A stretch of 64,000 nt of DNA from Arachis hypogaea (lineage: Eukaryota > Streptophyta > Magnoliopsida > Fabales > Fabaceae): NCBI RefSeq assembly GCF_003086295.3, contig NC_092047.1, positions 119,597,949 to 119,661,948 of the forward strand. Reading direction: 5' to 3'. The notes beneath the pieces were generated by a model. That model did no database searches and had not been told where the DNA came from. It was given only the letters and a program-made list of their open reading frames with translations. Below, in pieces: positions 23,536-35,925 of the stretch (its first letter is position 1; the number at the start of each line of letters is the position of its first letter). Position numbers and translations under genes: made by a program.

Positions 23536-24000
23536 TTTGAATTGATTTAGTGTAAATTCTAATAAAAAAGCCGGTGGATGGAAGTAGTACGATTAAGATC
23601 GTACACCTTTCATATTAATTGAAATGTTCTATTTTTAAGAGTTTGGTCTAATTTAAATTATTAATATTTTTATTATTTTTATAAAATATATTTTTATATT
23701 TATAAATACATATATCTCGTCTACATGGTAATTATTTTTTAAATTATTTATTTTAATAAATAAAATATTTATTTAATTTATTAAAATAAAAAAACTTAAT
23801 AAGTTGTCTTTATGACATAGATATAATGTCACACACTCTTTTTTTTTTTGTGGGTCCAATGAATCAACAATTATGTACTCTAATTAATTCTTTCCCATCC
23901 AAGAGCCATTAATATAAACTACTAATACATTAACACCTATCCTTCTACACATGTAGAAATAATTTTCTTTCTACACCATTGAATCCACCAATTAATTAAG

Positions 24001-25796
24001 ATGCATGCCATCAGCTTAGATAATCAAGAACTTGTTGGGTTTTGTTTTGGAATTTTTTGGGTCTTGGTTTTTGTTTTGGATTAAGATGCCATGCCATGCT
24101 TTCATCTCTCATTTTTGGATTTGTTTGCAATATTTGGGCCTAGGCCCAGTTTTAATTTTGGAAAAGAGGCCATTTTCTCCTATCGAAAATAAACGAGAGC
24201 TATTACCTAAAAAAGTAAAATAAAAGAGAGCAATTATTTGTTTAAGGAAAATATATATATACACACACGCGCGCAGTAACATTACAATTATTCAAAATTA
24301 TTCTATTTAATTTAACATCTATAATTTGAGTCATAATATTTATAATTATATAATTATTATATTTAATATTATCTAATTATTTTAGTAGTAATTAATGAAT
24401 ACAAAAATAAATTAATTTTAGATTTTTTTTTACTATATCTGTCATCTTTTAAATATTTATTATATCAATTTTCATATTGTTTAGGTTTATAATAATTGCT
24501 CTTTGGAACAAAAGGGCTAAATTTATAGCTTTTACATAAAGTTAAAAGTAACTTAAGTTTACTTGAGTTGAATAAGACTAAATTTAAATTTGACTCACAA
24601 AAATTAAATTTGACTCACGGCTCAATTTATTAACAATCAAAGTTATTTGTAAAATTTAAATTTGACTCACAAAAAACTCATAAGTAGGTTCAAATTCGTG
24701 AGTTAACTCAAATAATATCAACATAATCTATAATTTTATATAAAAACTTCTATTTCTATCAATTATTATTTATGTTATCTGTTATAATTACATATAAAAA
24801 ATTGTATATATGTGTATAAAATACGAAATATATATTAATATAACTAATTATAACATATATATATATATATATATAATCAAGTCCGTTTATGAATTAATAA
24901 ATTGAGTTTATCTAATTTAAAACTCATTTCATTTAATATACGAGTTCAAATTTAAATTTAAACTTGATTTACAAACTTATGAGTCATGAACTTAGTTTAT
25001 GGACAAATTACTAACGAATCGAATTCAAACGGTCTCATTAAATTCTTTGGCAAACTTCTTTTCAAGATTTCATATTTACTTGAATTTATTTCATTATATA
25101 TATTCTTCTTTACCTAAATAAGTAAATAAATAAATAAAAAGGGGAAAAGTTGTTTTTGTTTGCAGTTGATTATTCAACTATGTTTATTATATTAATTAAT
25201 TAATTAATTTAAAGTACACTCTTCGATCCGATTCTTTGCTTTGATTTTATTTTCTTTTTCAAAGATCGAGGCTTAATGTATACCACAAATCTAAAATAGC
25301 ATAGATACTTAGAATCTGAACTTAGTTGTTTTTTGGAAATTAAAGAATATGCTCATCGATCATCATCATCAATTCATCATCTATTTTAATTTGGACAACG
25401 AACAACTGATCAATATGTTCTTTTTTATTGAGCTTTTATAGTAATATTGTCAGTAATCACGAACTCATATGCTTGGCTGTGAAGTTAAATGCTTTGTCTT
25501 TAGAAAGCAATAAGCTATCTATAGCTTATGAATTTTGGCCACTTATTAGATACCTAGGTATTCATATAGGTTAGGTTATACACACATAATTAAAAAATGA
25601 ATAAATAAATAAATAAATAAATTTGTACTTATTAAATATTAAAAAATCTAATAAAATTTTATATATTAATCAATATTTAAATTTATTATTATTTTTTATA
25701 TCTAATATTGTCTGATTTTTTTTAATTTTAAAATTATTTTATTAAATATAGTTATTGTTATTTATATTTTTTATTGAAAATCAATTTTAATTTAAT
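24001..25796. other. Intergenic AT-rich spacer
   Basis: Contains short (TA)n/(CA)n/(CG)n runs (24245-24275; 24860-24880), AAATTTGACTCAC-type short repeats around 24575-24690, and no credible gene. A 63-codon open frame at 24032 lacks any recognisable domain and is treated as chance. Confidence 0.5.
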
Positions 25797-25805
25797 TTAT
25801 TAAAA

Positions 25806-26344
25806 GAGTAAAGTTTTAAATTGGTCTCCTATGTTTTAGCGTAATTCTGTTTTGGTTCATAAGGTTTAAAGTGTCATATTTGAATAAAAAAAAGTTTCAT
25901 TTAGCTTCATGAGATCAAAGTTAAATAATTAACGAAATGTCCTACATGACAACAGTACAAGAACAATGTCGATAATCTGGAGAATAAGTACAAGCTCCAA
26001 AGACACAAAATCAACCGTGGATGCATCAATACTTTTATTTATTATTTTTCTTACAATTTAAATGAAATGTTTTCTATAGAATTAAGGAGAATGATAAATA
26101 AATGTATTGATGCATCCACGGTTGATTTTGTACCTCTAGAGCTTGTACTTATTCTTCAGATTATCGACTTTGTTCCTGTACTGCTGTCATGTAAGATATT
26201 TCATTAATTATTTAACTCTGACTTCATGATAGGACTAAATGGAAGCTAAATAAAACTTTGTTGATTTTAAATTGGACACTTTAAACTTTAAAGATAAAAT
26301 TAAAATTACGTCCAAATATAAAGGATCAATTTAATACTTTACCC
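25806..26344. mobile_element. Mutator-type MITE, family F, with perfect 9-bp TSD
   Basis: A 539-bp foldback. The left terminus GAGTAAAGTTTTAAATTGGTC is mirrored by GGGTAAAGTATTAAATTGATC at the right. The inner arms pair closely (GATGCATCAATAC at about 26020 with GTATTGATGCATC at about 26106). It is flanked by TTATTAAAA on both sides (25797-25805 and 26345-26353). The interior is non-coding. Confidence 0.9.
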
Positions 26345-26353
26345 TTATTAAAA

Positions 26354-27230
26354 ATATATAAATATTATATTTTTAAAAAGTTTGGATATTGAGATATTGA
26401 GATTTAAGGTTTGGATATTTTTTATTTGTAAGAGGGTTTTGTGAAAAAAGAATATAAAAATCAAAATAGGTAGATATGAAACCCTAATTATATCCTTTAA
26501 ATTTCATTGATTGTCACTATTTGTTGATTCCTAGCTAGCAGCTTATTTCTGGTCAACGTAATTCAAAGACTTTGAACTTTATGTTAGTCTCCACTACGTG
26601 TGAAATGAAGTTATAAATGTAAGCTAGGTGTATGTCTAATCTTAACATTAATATTCAACTAAATACACAGGAAAATTAAACCGATTACAATTCAAAACTT
26701 CAATAACACACGAATATCTCAATATATGTAAATAACACAACTCCTAAAATATAATGGTCAGACATATAATTATTTATATATTTTTTTATTAGTTTAAATT
26801 TTTTAAAAAATAATTTAATGATATGGTATTAAAATTTTTATACACAAAAAATTTAGAGTTCAATTCTTATTGAACTTCAAAAAATAAAAATAATATATAA
26901 GACAAATAAAAAAACATATAAACAAATTTAAAAAAAATTCTTACTTAACAAAGCGTGATAGAAATATAATCATTTATGTATTCTTTTTTATCATCTTAAA
27001 CCTTTAGAAGTAGTAATTTTATGATAATTTATGTTCTCCACCATATTTATAATTCACTTATTTCATAATGCAATTCTAAATTAGGTAATACTAGGAAGAT
27101 AATAAGATAATAATTTAAAGTTATCTTATTTAATATAATTTAACATCTATAATTTTATACATGTAATATTCATAATTACACATTTATATCTAATATGATT
27201 CAACTATTTAAGAAGTAATTAACAAATACA
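26354..27230. other. Intergenic AT-rich spacer
   Basis: No gene or repeat structure recognised. Confidence 0.5.
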
Positions 27231-27231
27231 A

Positions 27232-27320
<89 letters not shown>
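27231..27320. repeat. (AAT)n joined to (ATT)n: perfect microsatellite palindrome
   Basis: About 14 AAT units (to about 27275) run directly into about 14 ATT units, forming a self-complementary stretch of about 88 bases. Confidence 0.95.
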
Positions 27321-27321
<1 letters not shown>

Positions 27322-27374
27322 AAAATGCAAAATAAGTAAGAAAACTTTGGAATGCTTTGTAATGATTTCTTAGA

Positions 27375-27905
27375 GATAATAGTCCATTTGATCTCTGAAT
27401 TTGCACACAAGATTTAATTTAGTCCCTGAAATTTTAATTATTTTTATTTAGTCTTCAAACTTTGTGAACATGATTCATCATATTAGTCCTTGAACCAATT
27501 TTCGAGGTACAAACGTTAATAAAATATTGACGTGGACAGCTGGATGCTATGTTAGATGCTGTAAAATAAGTATATTTTGATTTTAGCACTCAAATAGCCC
27601 AAAAACATAGTAAATGATGTTTATTGAAATTTTTTCTCAGAAGGCAAATGATAAGGTGTTATTTTTTGGCTATTTGAACACCAAAATTAAAAATGTATCA
27701 TTTTACAAGTTTTAACGTGACATTTATTTATCCATATCAAAGTTTCATTAATATTTTTATATTAAAAATTGTCCCCAAGACCAGTGTGAGACACATTTGC
27801 AAGTTTTGAGATTAAAAATAGGCAATTGAAACTTTTAAGATTAAATTAAAATTTACTTGCAAAATTTTGGACCAAATTAAATATTAATTTAATTTACTAT
27901 TGTCT
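27375..27905. mobile_element. MITE-like foldback, family E
   Basis: Left end GATAATAGTCCATTTGATCTC, then TGAATTTGCACACAAG, is mirrored by the right end (reverse complement GACAATAG, then TTTGGTCCAAAATTTTGC AAG). Inner pairs include GTTTCATTAATATTTTTATA near 27740 against AACGTTAATAAAATATTGAC near 27510, and TGGCTATTTGAAC against CACTCAAATAGCCC. About 530 bp; no clear target duplication. Confidence 0.6.
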
Positions 27906-30900
27906 CGTAAATATTTTTGTACAGCAACACTAAAAAGATAATAATTTAAAATTATTTTATTTAACTTAATATCTATAATTTCATATTTATAATTATACAG
28001 TTATTACATTTAATATTATTCAATTATTTGAACAATAAATAAATAATACAAAATAAGATAAATTATAATTAAATAATATAAAATAATTAATTTTAAGCCG
28101 TTTTAAAATTTAATAAACTATTATTTTATTCTCTTTCAAACATTCTTATCTCTCTGCAAACTAAAAAAACTCTCACCAAAACTCAAAAGGTCTTAATAAG
28201 GCGATGGTATTAATGAAGAAATTAAATTAATAATAGATAAATAAAGAAACAGCTTACCGGACATAAAATAAGATGAATAAGCTACTACCTGTAGTTTTAA
28301 TTACAATAATACTAAAGAATGGTTCAGCAAAAAATTAGTCAAATATTTTTCGATAAATTTAAAATTTTCATGTGGATGATACTTATGCTAGATATTAAGA
28401 TATTTTTTTTTTTTTGTAAATTGGATGGTTCTGAATCTGTTTTCTGATTTATCGTATTTTAGGCATTTAGAGAGAAAAAGAAGGTAAAGAGACGAAAACT
28501 AATTAAATCAATTTCCATGATTCACGTTACAATGATACTGAACATATCTTATTTTAATTTAAATGTAGTGAAACATTTAATAATCAATATTTTAAATTAT
28601 AAATAAATAAAATTAATTATTATATTTATAATTAACTAAATTATTTTATTTTTGACCGATTTAAAATTGGTTTTATATACTATTCTTTTTAATTATTCAC
28701 ATACAATATATTATAAGGTGATGTGGGCCAAACCCTAATTCAACAATACCATGCAAAGAATCAGGAACATAGGACAACCAATAAACCTACATTTATAGTT
28801 AATTAATCATATTGATTTTACACTAATTAAATATTTATAGGGACCAATATTTATATGACCCTTGACCAAACCTGGAACTTAATTGTGACCAATTAGCATC
28901 CCCCAATCCTAATAAGCAGTACTTAGTTATACACACTCCAAGATATAATTAACATTTGTTTATAGTAATACTTAAAATAATCTTACCTTAATTAATTAGT
29001 ATTTGCTTAGATTAGTGCTCTCTCTCTCTCTCTCTCTCTAAACTCACACACTTCACACGTGCACCATGCATCTTCATTATTATTATTATTATTATTAGAT
29101 AAAGTTTTATTTATATTTATTAATAGATTATTTAGATATACATAAAAATATTCTATAATTTAAGTATAAATATGATACTCCAAAAATACTTTCATGTGTA
29201 TCTTTATTATGATAAAAAATTATACATTCTAATTTAAATAGCATAATTTACTATCCTAACGAATTAGAATACATAATTTTCTATTCTAGTAAAGATATAC
29301 GTGAGAGTATTTCTTATCTTAAAAAATATAATTTACAATCCTAACAAATTAGAATGCATAATTTTCTATCCATTAATAATATTGTATTTAATTTTTATTT
29401 TTTTTAATTTATTTAAAATTATTGAACTCAAAATATTACTTTAATTCAAACCAATCACACTCTGGTATCATGCACCTATACATATGCATGGGATGTGATC
29501 CAATAAGAGAGGGGTTTCAGCAGCAAATTATAAATTAATTATAAAAAATTATCCCCTATCAATAATAATAATAATTTACTTAATTAATTATAATTCATGA
29601 TCACCTACTACTTAGCTTCAGCATGACTTCATTATTTGTGGCTTCAGCTTATTAATTAATATTATAATTGGTTGACGCGCATATATATTCACCTTATTAT
29701 TATTATTATATATGATATATTGTTGTTGTTAATAAATTAAATTAACAAGTGCTACAAATATATAAGTACAAGTGCATAAGTTCATGAATTAATAGTCAAC
29801 AGCTGTAATGCATGGATAAGCTTAGCTACTATGCATGCATTTTCAACCAAACTCTTTGTAGTTTTCTCTTTTCTTAATTTAGATGGATCCAAGAAATGTT
29901 TTGGTCGGAATAAATTTTAGTTTTTAGTAGCTAGCTTCATGCATAAATATTATTTATCATATAAGAATTATAGTACATACATATAGAAAAGACTGATCAA
30001 CAGAAATTGAAGAATTAATTAAATAAAAAATTATTACAAAATACAACACAAATTAATTAAAAACCCAATAGAATAAAGCCAGCAATAATGTTTCATTTTA
30101 TAGGTTTTATTAATATCCAAAAATTTTTGTTAGGCAGGTTTGGTTTAATTTCTTTCTTGTCAATGGGAAGAGTAGTGATTTTAGATAATAATCAAGGCTG
30201 AAGAGAGTAATAATATTATTGAGAAAAGAAAATGAGTACTGACTAAATTACCCTTTTCTCTTATTAGAAATTAAGTGAGTCTAATTTACACTCAAAACTA
30301 ATTAAAAAAATAATAATTATTTTACACTTATAAAGATTATAAGACCTTTAATTTTAAGTAATGTAAGAATTGATGTCTCTCTAAATGAAAAAAAAAAAAG
30401 AAGGAAAAGTTGTTATTTTTGTTAGATATGTGACTTGCCTTATAAGTTAGCTTTTCTGCTTTCTATTGTCAGCTTTCCAAAACTATTATTATTAATTACT
30501 TGTTCGCTATAACTGTATTTTCTCCTTTTTAAAATTATTAATATTGTCTTTTTTACTATTTCTAATCTATTAAAAAGTTAGTGTACTTAAACAAAAGATG
30601 GAGTAAACTATATATAAAAAATTAGAATGCTAATGAATTTATCTAGAAATAATTAATGAAATTAATTTGTTGTACTTACAAAAGATGAATAAATTATTAT
30701 TTATACTATTAAAATTTAAAATATTAATAAATATATTGATAAATAAAAATATTGTTTAGATACTTTTATTATATAAAAATTATCTTTCGTAAATACTATA
30801 TAATTTTGTTTATTTATAAATAAATTCATTAGCATTTTAAATTGGTAAATTTCCACCGACATTCACAGAAAATATAAAGCATGGTAGCACCCTATAAACT

Positions 30901-31950
30901 GTGAAGCACACTTATAACTTGACCACTTAGCCAATTGGCTTAATTAGGTAATGAAAAGACAACTATGTATTTATCAAATATTAAGAAATTAAATACTATA
31001 TTAATTATTTGACAAGTACAACTCCATTTGCACAAGTGTATGTGAAAAATGCAAAACCGGGACATAGTTTTTGTCTCATAAGGAACTGTGGAAAAATAAT
31101 ATTTTTTAATTTGTACCTATTAGTTGAGTCTTTAGAGCCGTAGAAAATTAAAATAAGAAAAATCCCAGAAATTCAGAAAATTTTTGTTTTTAAATATTTA
31201 TTTATTTATTATGGTATAGTCCTTTTTTATGAATGTTGAGCAGCTTTAGGGAATTATAGGTAATCATATGACTATGGCATTGACGGGACTTGAGAATTGA
31301 AACAATTAGTAATGGTTGGTCGTGTCTTAATGTGGACATAAATAATTTGCAAGTTGCAAATACTAATAGCTTAGTTAGTAGTTACTAGCTATATGAACAT
31401 GTTAGCCAAAACCAGTACATAGATTTTTATTTGTATATAGTAGCTAGAATGAACCTCTTTATAGTTTATATGTCTATGATGGTTTTCACCAAATCAAGTT
31501 GCTTGATGGGGATGGAAGTTGTGTCTATAACTATAAGGTCCGTGCAATGAATCCTTTGCAAATACTCTGAGTAATTTTGAGCAATTAGTAATTATTGTAT
31601 ATTCAATGTAATTAATATATGTGTGTGTGTGTGTGGATATATGGATTGAACATCAAATTGTCAATGTATTTCATACGCATTTCTATTGATTCCTTTAATT
31701 ATATATATTTTGAGCTAGAATAATTCTTTTGAAGTTTAAGCAGGGAATTAATTTTTCTAGTTAATATTAGTTAATTTTTTAAAATTATATTTTTATTTTA
31801 AATTTTAAATTCTAAGGCTTTTAAAAAATCAGAGTTAACAATAATTTTACGATAAAAAAATTACCTATATTTATTAATTAAAAGTTAGCTCCTTATATTT
31901 ATTCTTTTAAAATTGTAAAAATTAAAATATTATATATATATATAGTTTAA
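27906..31950. other. Long gene-free AT-rich interval
   Basis: No ORF with a recognisable domain. It contains simple repeats: (TC)n at 29017-29039, (ATT)n near 29077-29097, and a TG run at 31619-31634. A short duplicated motif TAATTTACTATCCTAACGAA / TAATTTACAATCCTAACAAA lies near 29247 and 29330. Confidence 0.5.
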
Positions 31951-32100
31951 TTTTGATGCACTGACAGTGTAAATCATTTTACACAGTCGTGCAATCACAT
32001 CCGTTGATCATTCACGCAGTCGATATTAAAAGTAATTATTTTTATTGACATAATATTATATAATTGGAAAAAATTACTTTACATTGACAGTGTATTAAAA
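31951..32100. mobile_element. MITE, family D, about 150 bp
   Basis: Terminal TTTTGATGCACTGACAGTGT is mirrored by TTTTAATACACTGTCAATGT (complement of the right end). The target site is inside a TTA/TA-rich run, so the duplication cannot be assigned. The interior is non-coding. Confidence 0.7.
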
Positions 32101-32740
32101 ATAATATATATATATATATGATGATGATAAATAATTAGTCAAAATTTTAATAAAATATTTTATTTTTTTAATAAGAGACCTAAAGCCTCTCAAATCTCTA
32201 TTGATATCGTATCGGATTAATTAATTTCTTATATGCCAATTTGGGTTTTGTCAAAAGAGTTTTTGTTTTTTTTTTTAAAAAAACTAATTACACTTGTTAC
32301 TATATCAACAAAGGAGAAGATATATATTCTCCCATATATACATATACATACGTGCATATTTTTTAGTTTTGACATTATATAAGATAATAGTTGACCAAAT
32401 TTTTTTTTTCCGAATAGAAAAGTTGCTAATTGCGTGTTATAAATAGCATTTGACTCTCCATTCATGGCTTTATAATATGTATTTGATTAAATTTTTATAT
32501 TTAAGCAACTTGGTGGTACGCTTGTATCAATGTTCAAATGTTAATTATGAAAAGCCCAATTATCTGTTGTGCAATAGTCATAATTATTTACATTAATTAA
32601 TAATCAATCCGAATGAAAAGGGCCAACTACATAATCTAAAATTGCTGAGCTGTTGGTACATACCCTTATCTTTTATGACATCACATAAACTTACACATTT
32701 CACGTGGAACTACATTTTTCTCCTACTATCCTTTTTAACT
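32101..32740. other. Intergenic AT-rich spacer
   Basis: No gene or strong repeat recognised; a small (TA)n run follows the family D MITE. Confidence 0.5.
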
Positions 32741-32956
32741 AATTAATTCTATCATGAATATTACTTCAATCAATTTGATAGATGTTCATTGCGTGATTAA
32801 TAATGTAGTTATTAATATGCTTTATCTAAGATGAGTTAGGTCCTAGTAATTCGTCTTAAGGCTTGGGCTAATATATTGGGTCTAGGTTGGGTCAATATGC
32901 TTCTTGAATTCTTATTTGTTGGGTTTATGCAGGAATAATTTGTGAAGTTAGAAAAG
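32741..32956 (+). repeat. Diverged direct repeat, copy 1
   Basis: AATTAATTCTATCATGAATA... to CTTCTTGAATTCTTATTTGT, then TGGGTTTATGCAG. The same order of segments recurs at 35696-35925 (AATTAATTCTAT, ATATTACTTCAA, GTCTTAAGGCTT, GCTTCTTGAATTCTTA, TTGGATTTATG). The Mutator-like relic is inserted at its right end. Confidence 0.65.
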
Positions 32957-34511
32957 GAGTGAACACTCAACTCGATTTCTGTCTTTTTTTTTACGAATAA
33001 TATTGCGACCCTTTTTCAAAAAAAAAAAGAACAAATTGGTCCTTATCCTATACTTCTGTGAGACATCGCGGTCTTTTCATCATTTTCTTTGACTAAAATA
33101 GAAAAAAATGTCCTATGTGTCAGTTAACGTTGATGATGTAGATGTTCACTCTATTAAGTTTCACATTGACCGTTAAAAAGTGGATAGAAGTCGATCTGTC
33201 TCGCATTAAAAACAAAAATCGATGTCATTTTTTTGTCTTCACTGAAACAAAATGGTTTAAAAGTGATTCAACGCAATTAATCTCTCACTCTTCTCCCAAC
33301 CCAAATACAAATCCTAGACGACCATGATTGGTAGTAGAGAGCATTATTCATCATCAAATTTTCAGACATGCAATAGCAGCAATGTACAAAATTGGTGTGA
33401 AACCTGAAGACTTGGTTCACACGTGGCTAACAATGGATGTAACCAGAACTATTTACGCCCACACAATGAAACCAGTAAATAATGAGGAGTACTAGAAGCT
33501 CACTGATGTACCAAAACCATTACCTCCACTAATTAAAAAATCAGCACATCGACCAAAGATAAATAGAAGAATTGATCCAGTGAAAACTGAGATGAACCCA
33601 AACAAGGCAAAGAAAATATTCGAAGTCACTTGCAACAGATGTGGCCAGAAATGTCACTATTATAAAACATGCACCAATCCTCCAACTGATAAACTGAAAA
33701 CCAACGACAGAAAAAAGAGGATGGCAAATGGAGTGAAGAAGAAAGCTGAAACGATTGGAATTGATGTCTCAGAAAACACCACCAATGTGCAGGTACATTG
33801 TCTTGGAGTTATATAGGGATCGATTTGTCTTTAGCATTGAGTGGTCAGGGGTTTAAATATCCTAACTTATTTTGATCAAGGATTTAGTTGTCTTTAAAAA
33901 TGACGGTAATGTTAATTTGTTACATATGATAACAGGAAGGAGGAGAGAAAAATTGCAATAAGGCCATTAATGTGACTGGAGCTATAACTGTCCCTAAGGC
34001 TGTTTTGTTATTTTTGTCCTAACTGAATAATACTGTTATATGTATTTAGCTCTTGGTGGTGCTATTGTGATCATTGTTAGACAAAAGCTAAGAAAAATAA
34101 GAAAAAACTACCAAGAGAAGAGAAAAAAAAATAAGTGGTGTAGGTCTAGACAGTCAATCTCAAGAGATTCCTTTGTCACAGAATGCCCCTCAATTAGAGG
34201 AGGTAAAATTATCCTATATAACTTTAAAACTAGTTACTTTAACGTTGTTTTTTTACTTATAACGCGCGATAGATCGACCTCTGTCTATTTTTTAATGGCC
34301 AACGAGGAACTTAACAGAGTGTTAACCTCCACATCATTAATGTTAACTGACACATATGACATTTTTGTCTGTTTTGATAAGGAGAGATAACAGAAGGACC
34401 GCGACGTCCCATGGAAGTATGGGATAGTGACCGATTTGTCCTATTTTTTTGGACAAGGATCGCGATGTCCTTCGAAAAAAAAAGGACAGAAACTGGGTTG
34501 GATGTTCACTC
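32957..34511 (+). pseudogene. Degenerate Mutator-like (MULE) element with transposase C-terminal relic
   Basis: Long terminal inverted repeats (about 32957-33220 and about 34250-34511) start GAGTGAACACTCAAC and, at the other end, GAGTGAACATCCAACC. Between them, 33360-33700 encodes the end of a MuDR-type transposase on the + strand: RHAIAAMYKIGVKPEDLVHTW, THTMKPVNNEEY, then an in-frame TAG where the family has Trp. A zinc knuckle of CNRCGQKCHYYKTC type follows. The catalytic DDE region is missing and a stop is present, so it cannot encode transposase. The flanks TTAGAAAAG and TTAAAAAAA suggest a decayed 9-bp duplication. Confidence 0.8.
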
Positions 34512-34589
34512 ATTAAAAAAATGAAAAGGACATGTTTAATATGAGATGAAGTACCTATACATAGTATGTATTGTTATGAGGGACACATT

Positions 34590-35330
34590 AATTGCTAATT
34601 GCGAGTTTCTATTCGAAAGAAAAATGGTTGTATTTAGTGGAGATTTTAGACAAATATTATCTGTAATTACAAGAGGATCTCAAGAGAATATAGTGCATAC
34701 AATTATAAATTCTTTATATTTTTGGGAGTTCGCTGAAGTTTTACAACTGTCGAGAAACATGAGATTAATTATGAGATGTGAAAATAGAAATTAATAGAAA
34801 TTCAAGAAATGTAGTGATTGATTGTTAAAAATTAGTGATGGTCTACTAGGAGATAGCCTAGATGGAGAGTTAGATATTGAGATTTCTATGGATATGATAG
34901 TTTTAGATTTCGAACAGACATTTGATGAGTTAATCGATTTTGTCTTCCTGGACTTAGTGCTTCGCCATTTTGTCAAGTAATTACTTTAATGATCGAACAT
35001 TACTAACACCGACCCTAGACGTTGTTGACAAGATAATTAGTCAATTACTGTCAATTGTTCTTGGTGATGAAAAAGTCTATCTTAGTTTAGACAATTTTTG
35101 TGTTAAAAAAGATAATATAAAAAGTCACATGAAATTTTTTTTGTCTAGAAGTATTAAATGCTCTTAATTTTTATGGTCTTCAACCTCATAAGCTCACACT
35201 TAAGATTATTGGTGTTCCGGTAATATTATTTAAGAATATAGATCAATCAAATAACTTATACAATAGTACACAACCATAGGTTAGGAGACTTGAAAATCAC
35301 TTGATTAAATGTGAAAATACTAATAGAGAT
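34590..35330 (+). pseudogene. Helitron Rep/helicase relic (PIF1-like helicase part)
   Basis: Fragments in several frames read VVFSGDFRQIL (Walker B/Q-motif region of Helitron PIF1-type helicases), INSLYFWEFAEVLQLSRNMRL, LTPTLDVVDKIISQLLS, DEKVYLSLD and YGLQPHKLTLKIIGVPVILF, then NIDQSNNLYN. These follow the order found in plant Helitron helicases. At least two frameshifts and stops break it. No Rep domain or Helitron ends (TC...CTRR hairpin) were recognised. Confidence 0.8.
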
Positions 35331-35695
35331 TAAAGTTTAAATTAAAATTTTATTTGATACAGAATCAGAGCTACGACCTATGAATGTACAATGATCAATG
35401 TTGGAGATATAAATTAAAGTTTTAGATTTTTTTAAAAAAAAATGTACGCATATTTTTTTTATAAAAATTAAAATATTGATTTATTGCCTACTATATTTTT
35501 TCCTTTTAATTAATATAAATTTTTTGTAAATTTCTTTGTTATGTTGTTTTATTTAGTATTGGCAATTTGGCATAAACGGGAAAAAATATATAAACTTAAT
35601 TTAAAGTTAAATATATCAAATAATATTTTTTATTAAATATACTTTAAATATAAAAAATTAAATATTTTGTATGCAATCGTACGGATATATACACT

Positions 35696-35925
35696 AATTA
35701 ATTCTATAATAAATATTACTTCAATTGATATTTAATGGATTTATAGTTAATTGTGTAACTCTTTGTAAGGCAATAAATTCTGCCACTGGGTCTAAGCCTC
35801 AGCTGCTTTCAATTGGTGTTGTCTTAAGGCTTATTAGGTCAAGATATTAGGTTTAGGTCGAGACAAAACGCTTCTTGAATTCTTAATTGTTGGATTTATG
35901 TAGAAACAATTTGTTAAGTAAAAAA
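35696..35925 (+). repeat. Diverged direct repeat, copy 2
   Basis: Same direction and segment order as 32741-32956, with an extra segment of roughly 50 bp (CTGCCACTGGGTCTAAGCC region). Together the copies bracket the MULE and Helitron relics. Confidence 0.65.

Larger units (their letters stand above)
21472..24000. repeat. Large nested inverted repeat, arms about 1.2 kb
   Basis: Left arm about 21472-22652 and right arm about 22786-24000 are reverse complements (for example TTTCTACATGTGTAGAAG / CTTCTACACATGTAGAAA, GGCTCTTGGATGGGAAAG / CTTTCCCATCCAAGAGCC, and TCCTAAATATATTACTAATT with its complement next to the 130-bp loop). Each arm contains a smaller foldback of about 0.7 kb (21670-22348 and 23090-23795). 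Its own inverted ends read TTTATTTTAATAAATTAAAT, and GAGATATGTGTA-type segments lie between them. A tRNA-like segment sits in the middle of each small foldback. No transposase ORF seen. Confidence 0.85.

Noticed and set aside
24032..24223. 63-codon open frame right of the 2.5-kb palindrome
   Set aside because: Hydrophobic low-complexity translation, no family resemblance, no splice or promoter support.
27200..27406. Asn/Tyr-rich minus-strand frame
   Set aside because: Translation of the (AAT)n/(ATT)n microsatellite.
34040..34390. 116-codon frame inside the MULE relic
   Set aside because: Runs into the right terminal inverted repeat and shows no transposase motif; treated as chance reading of the relic.
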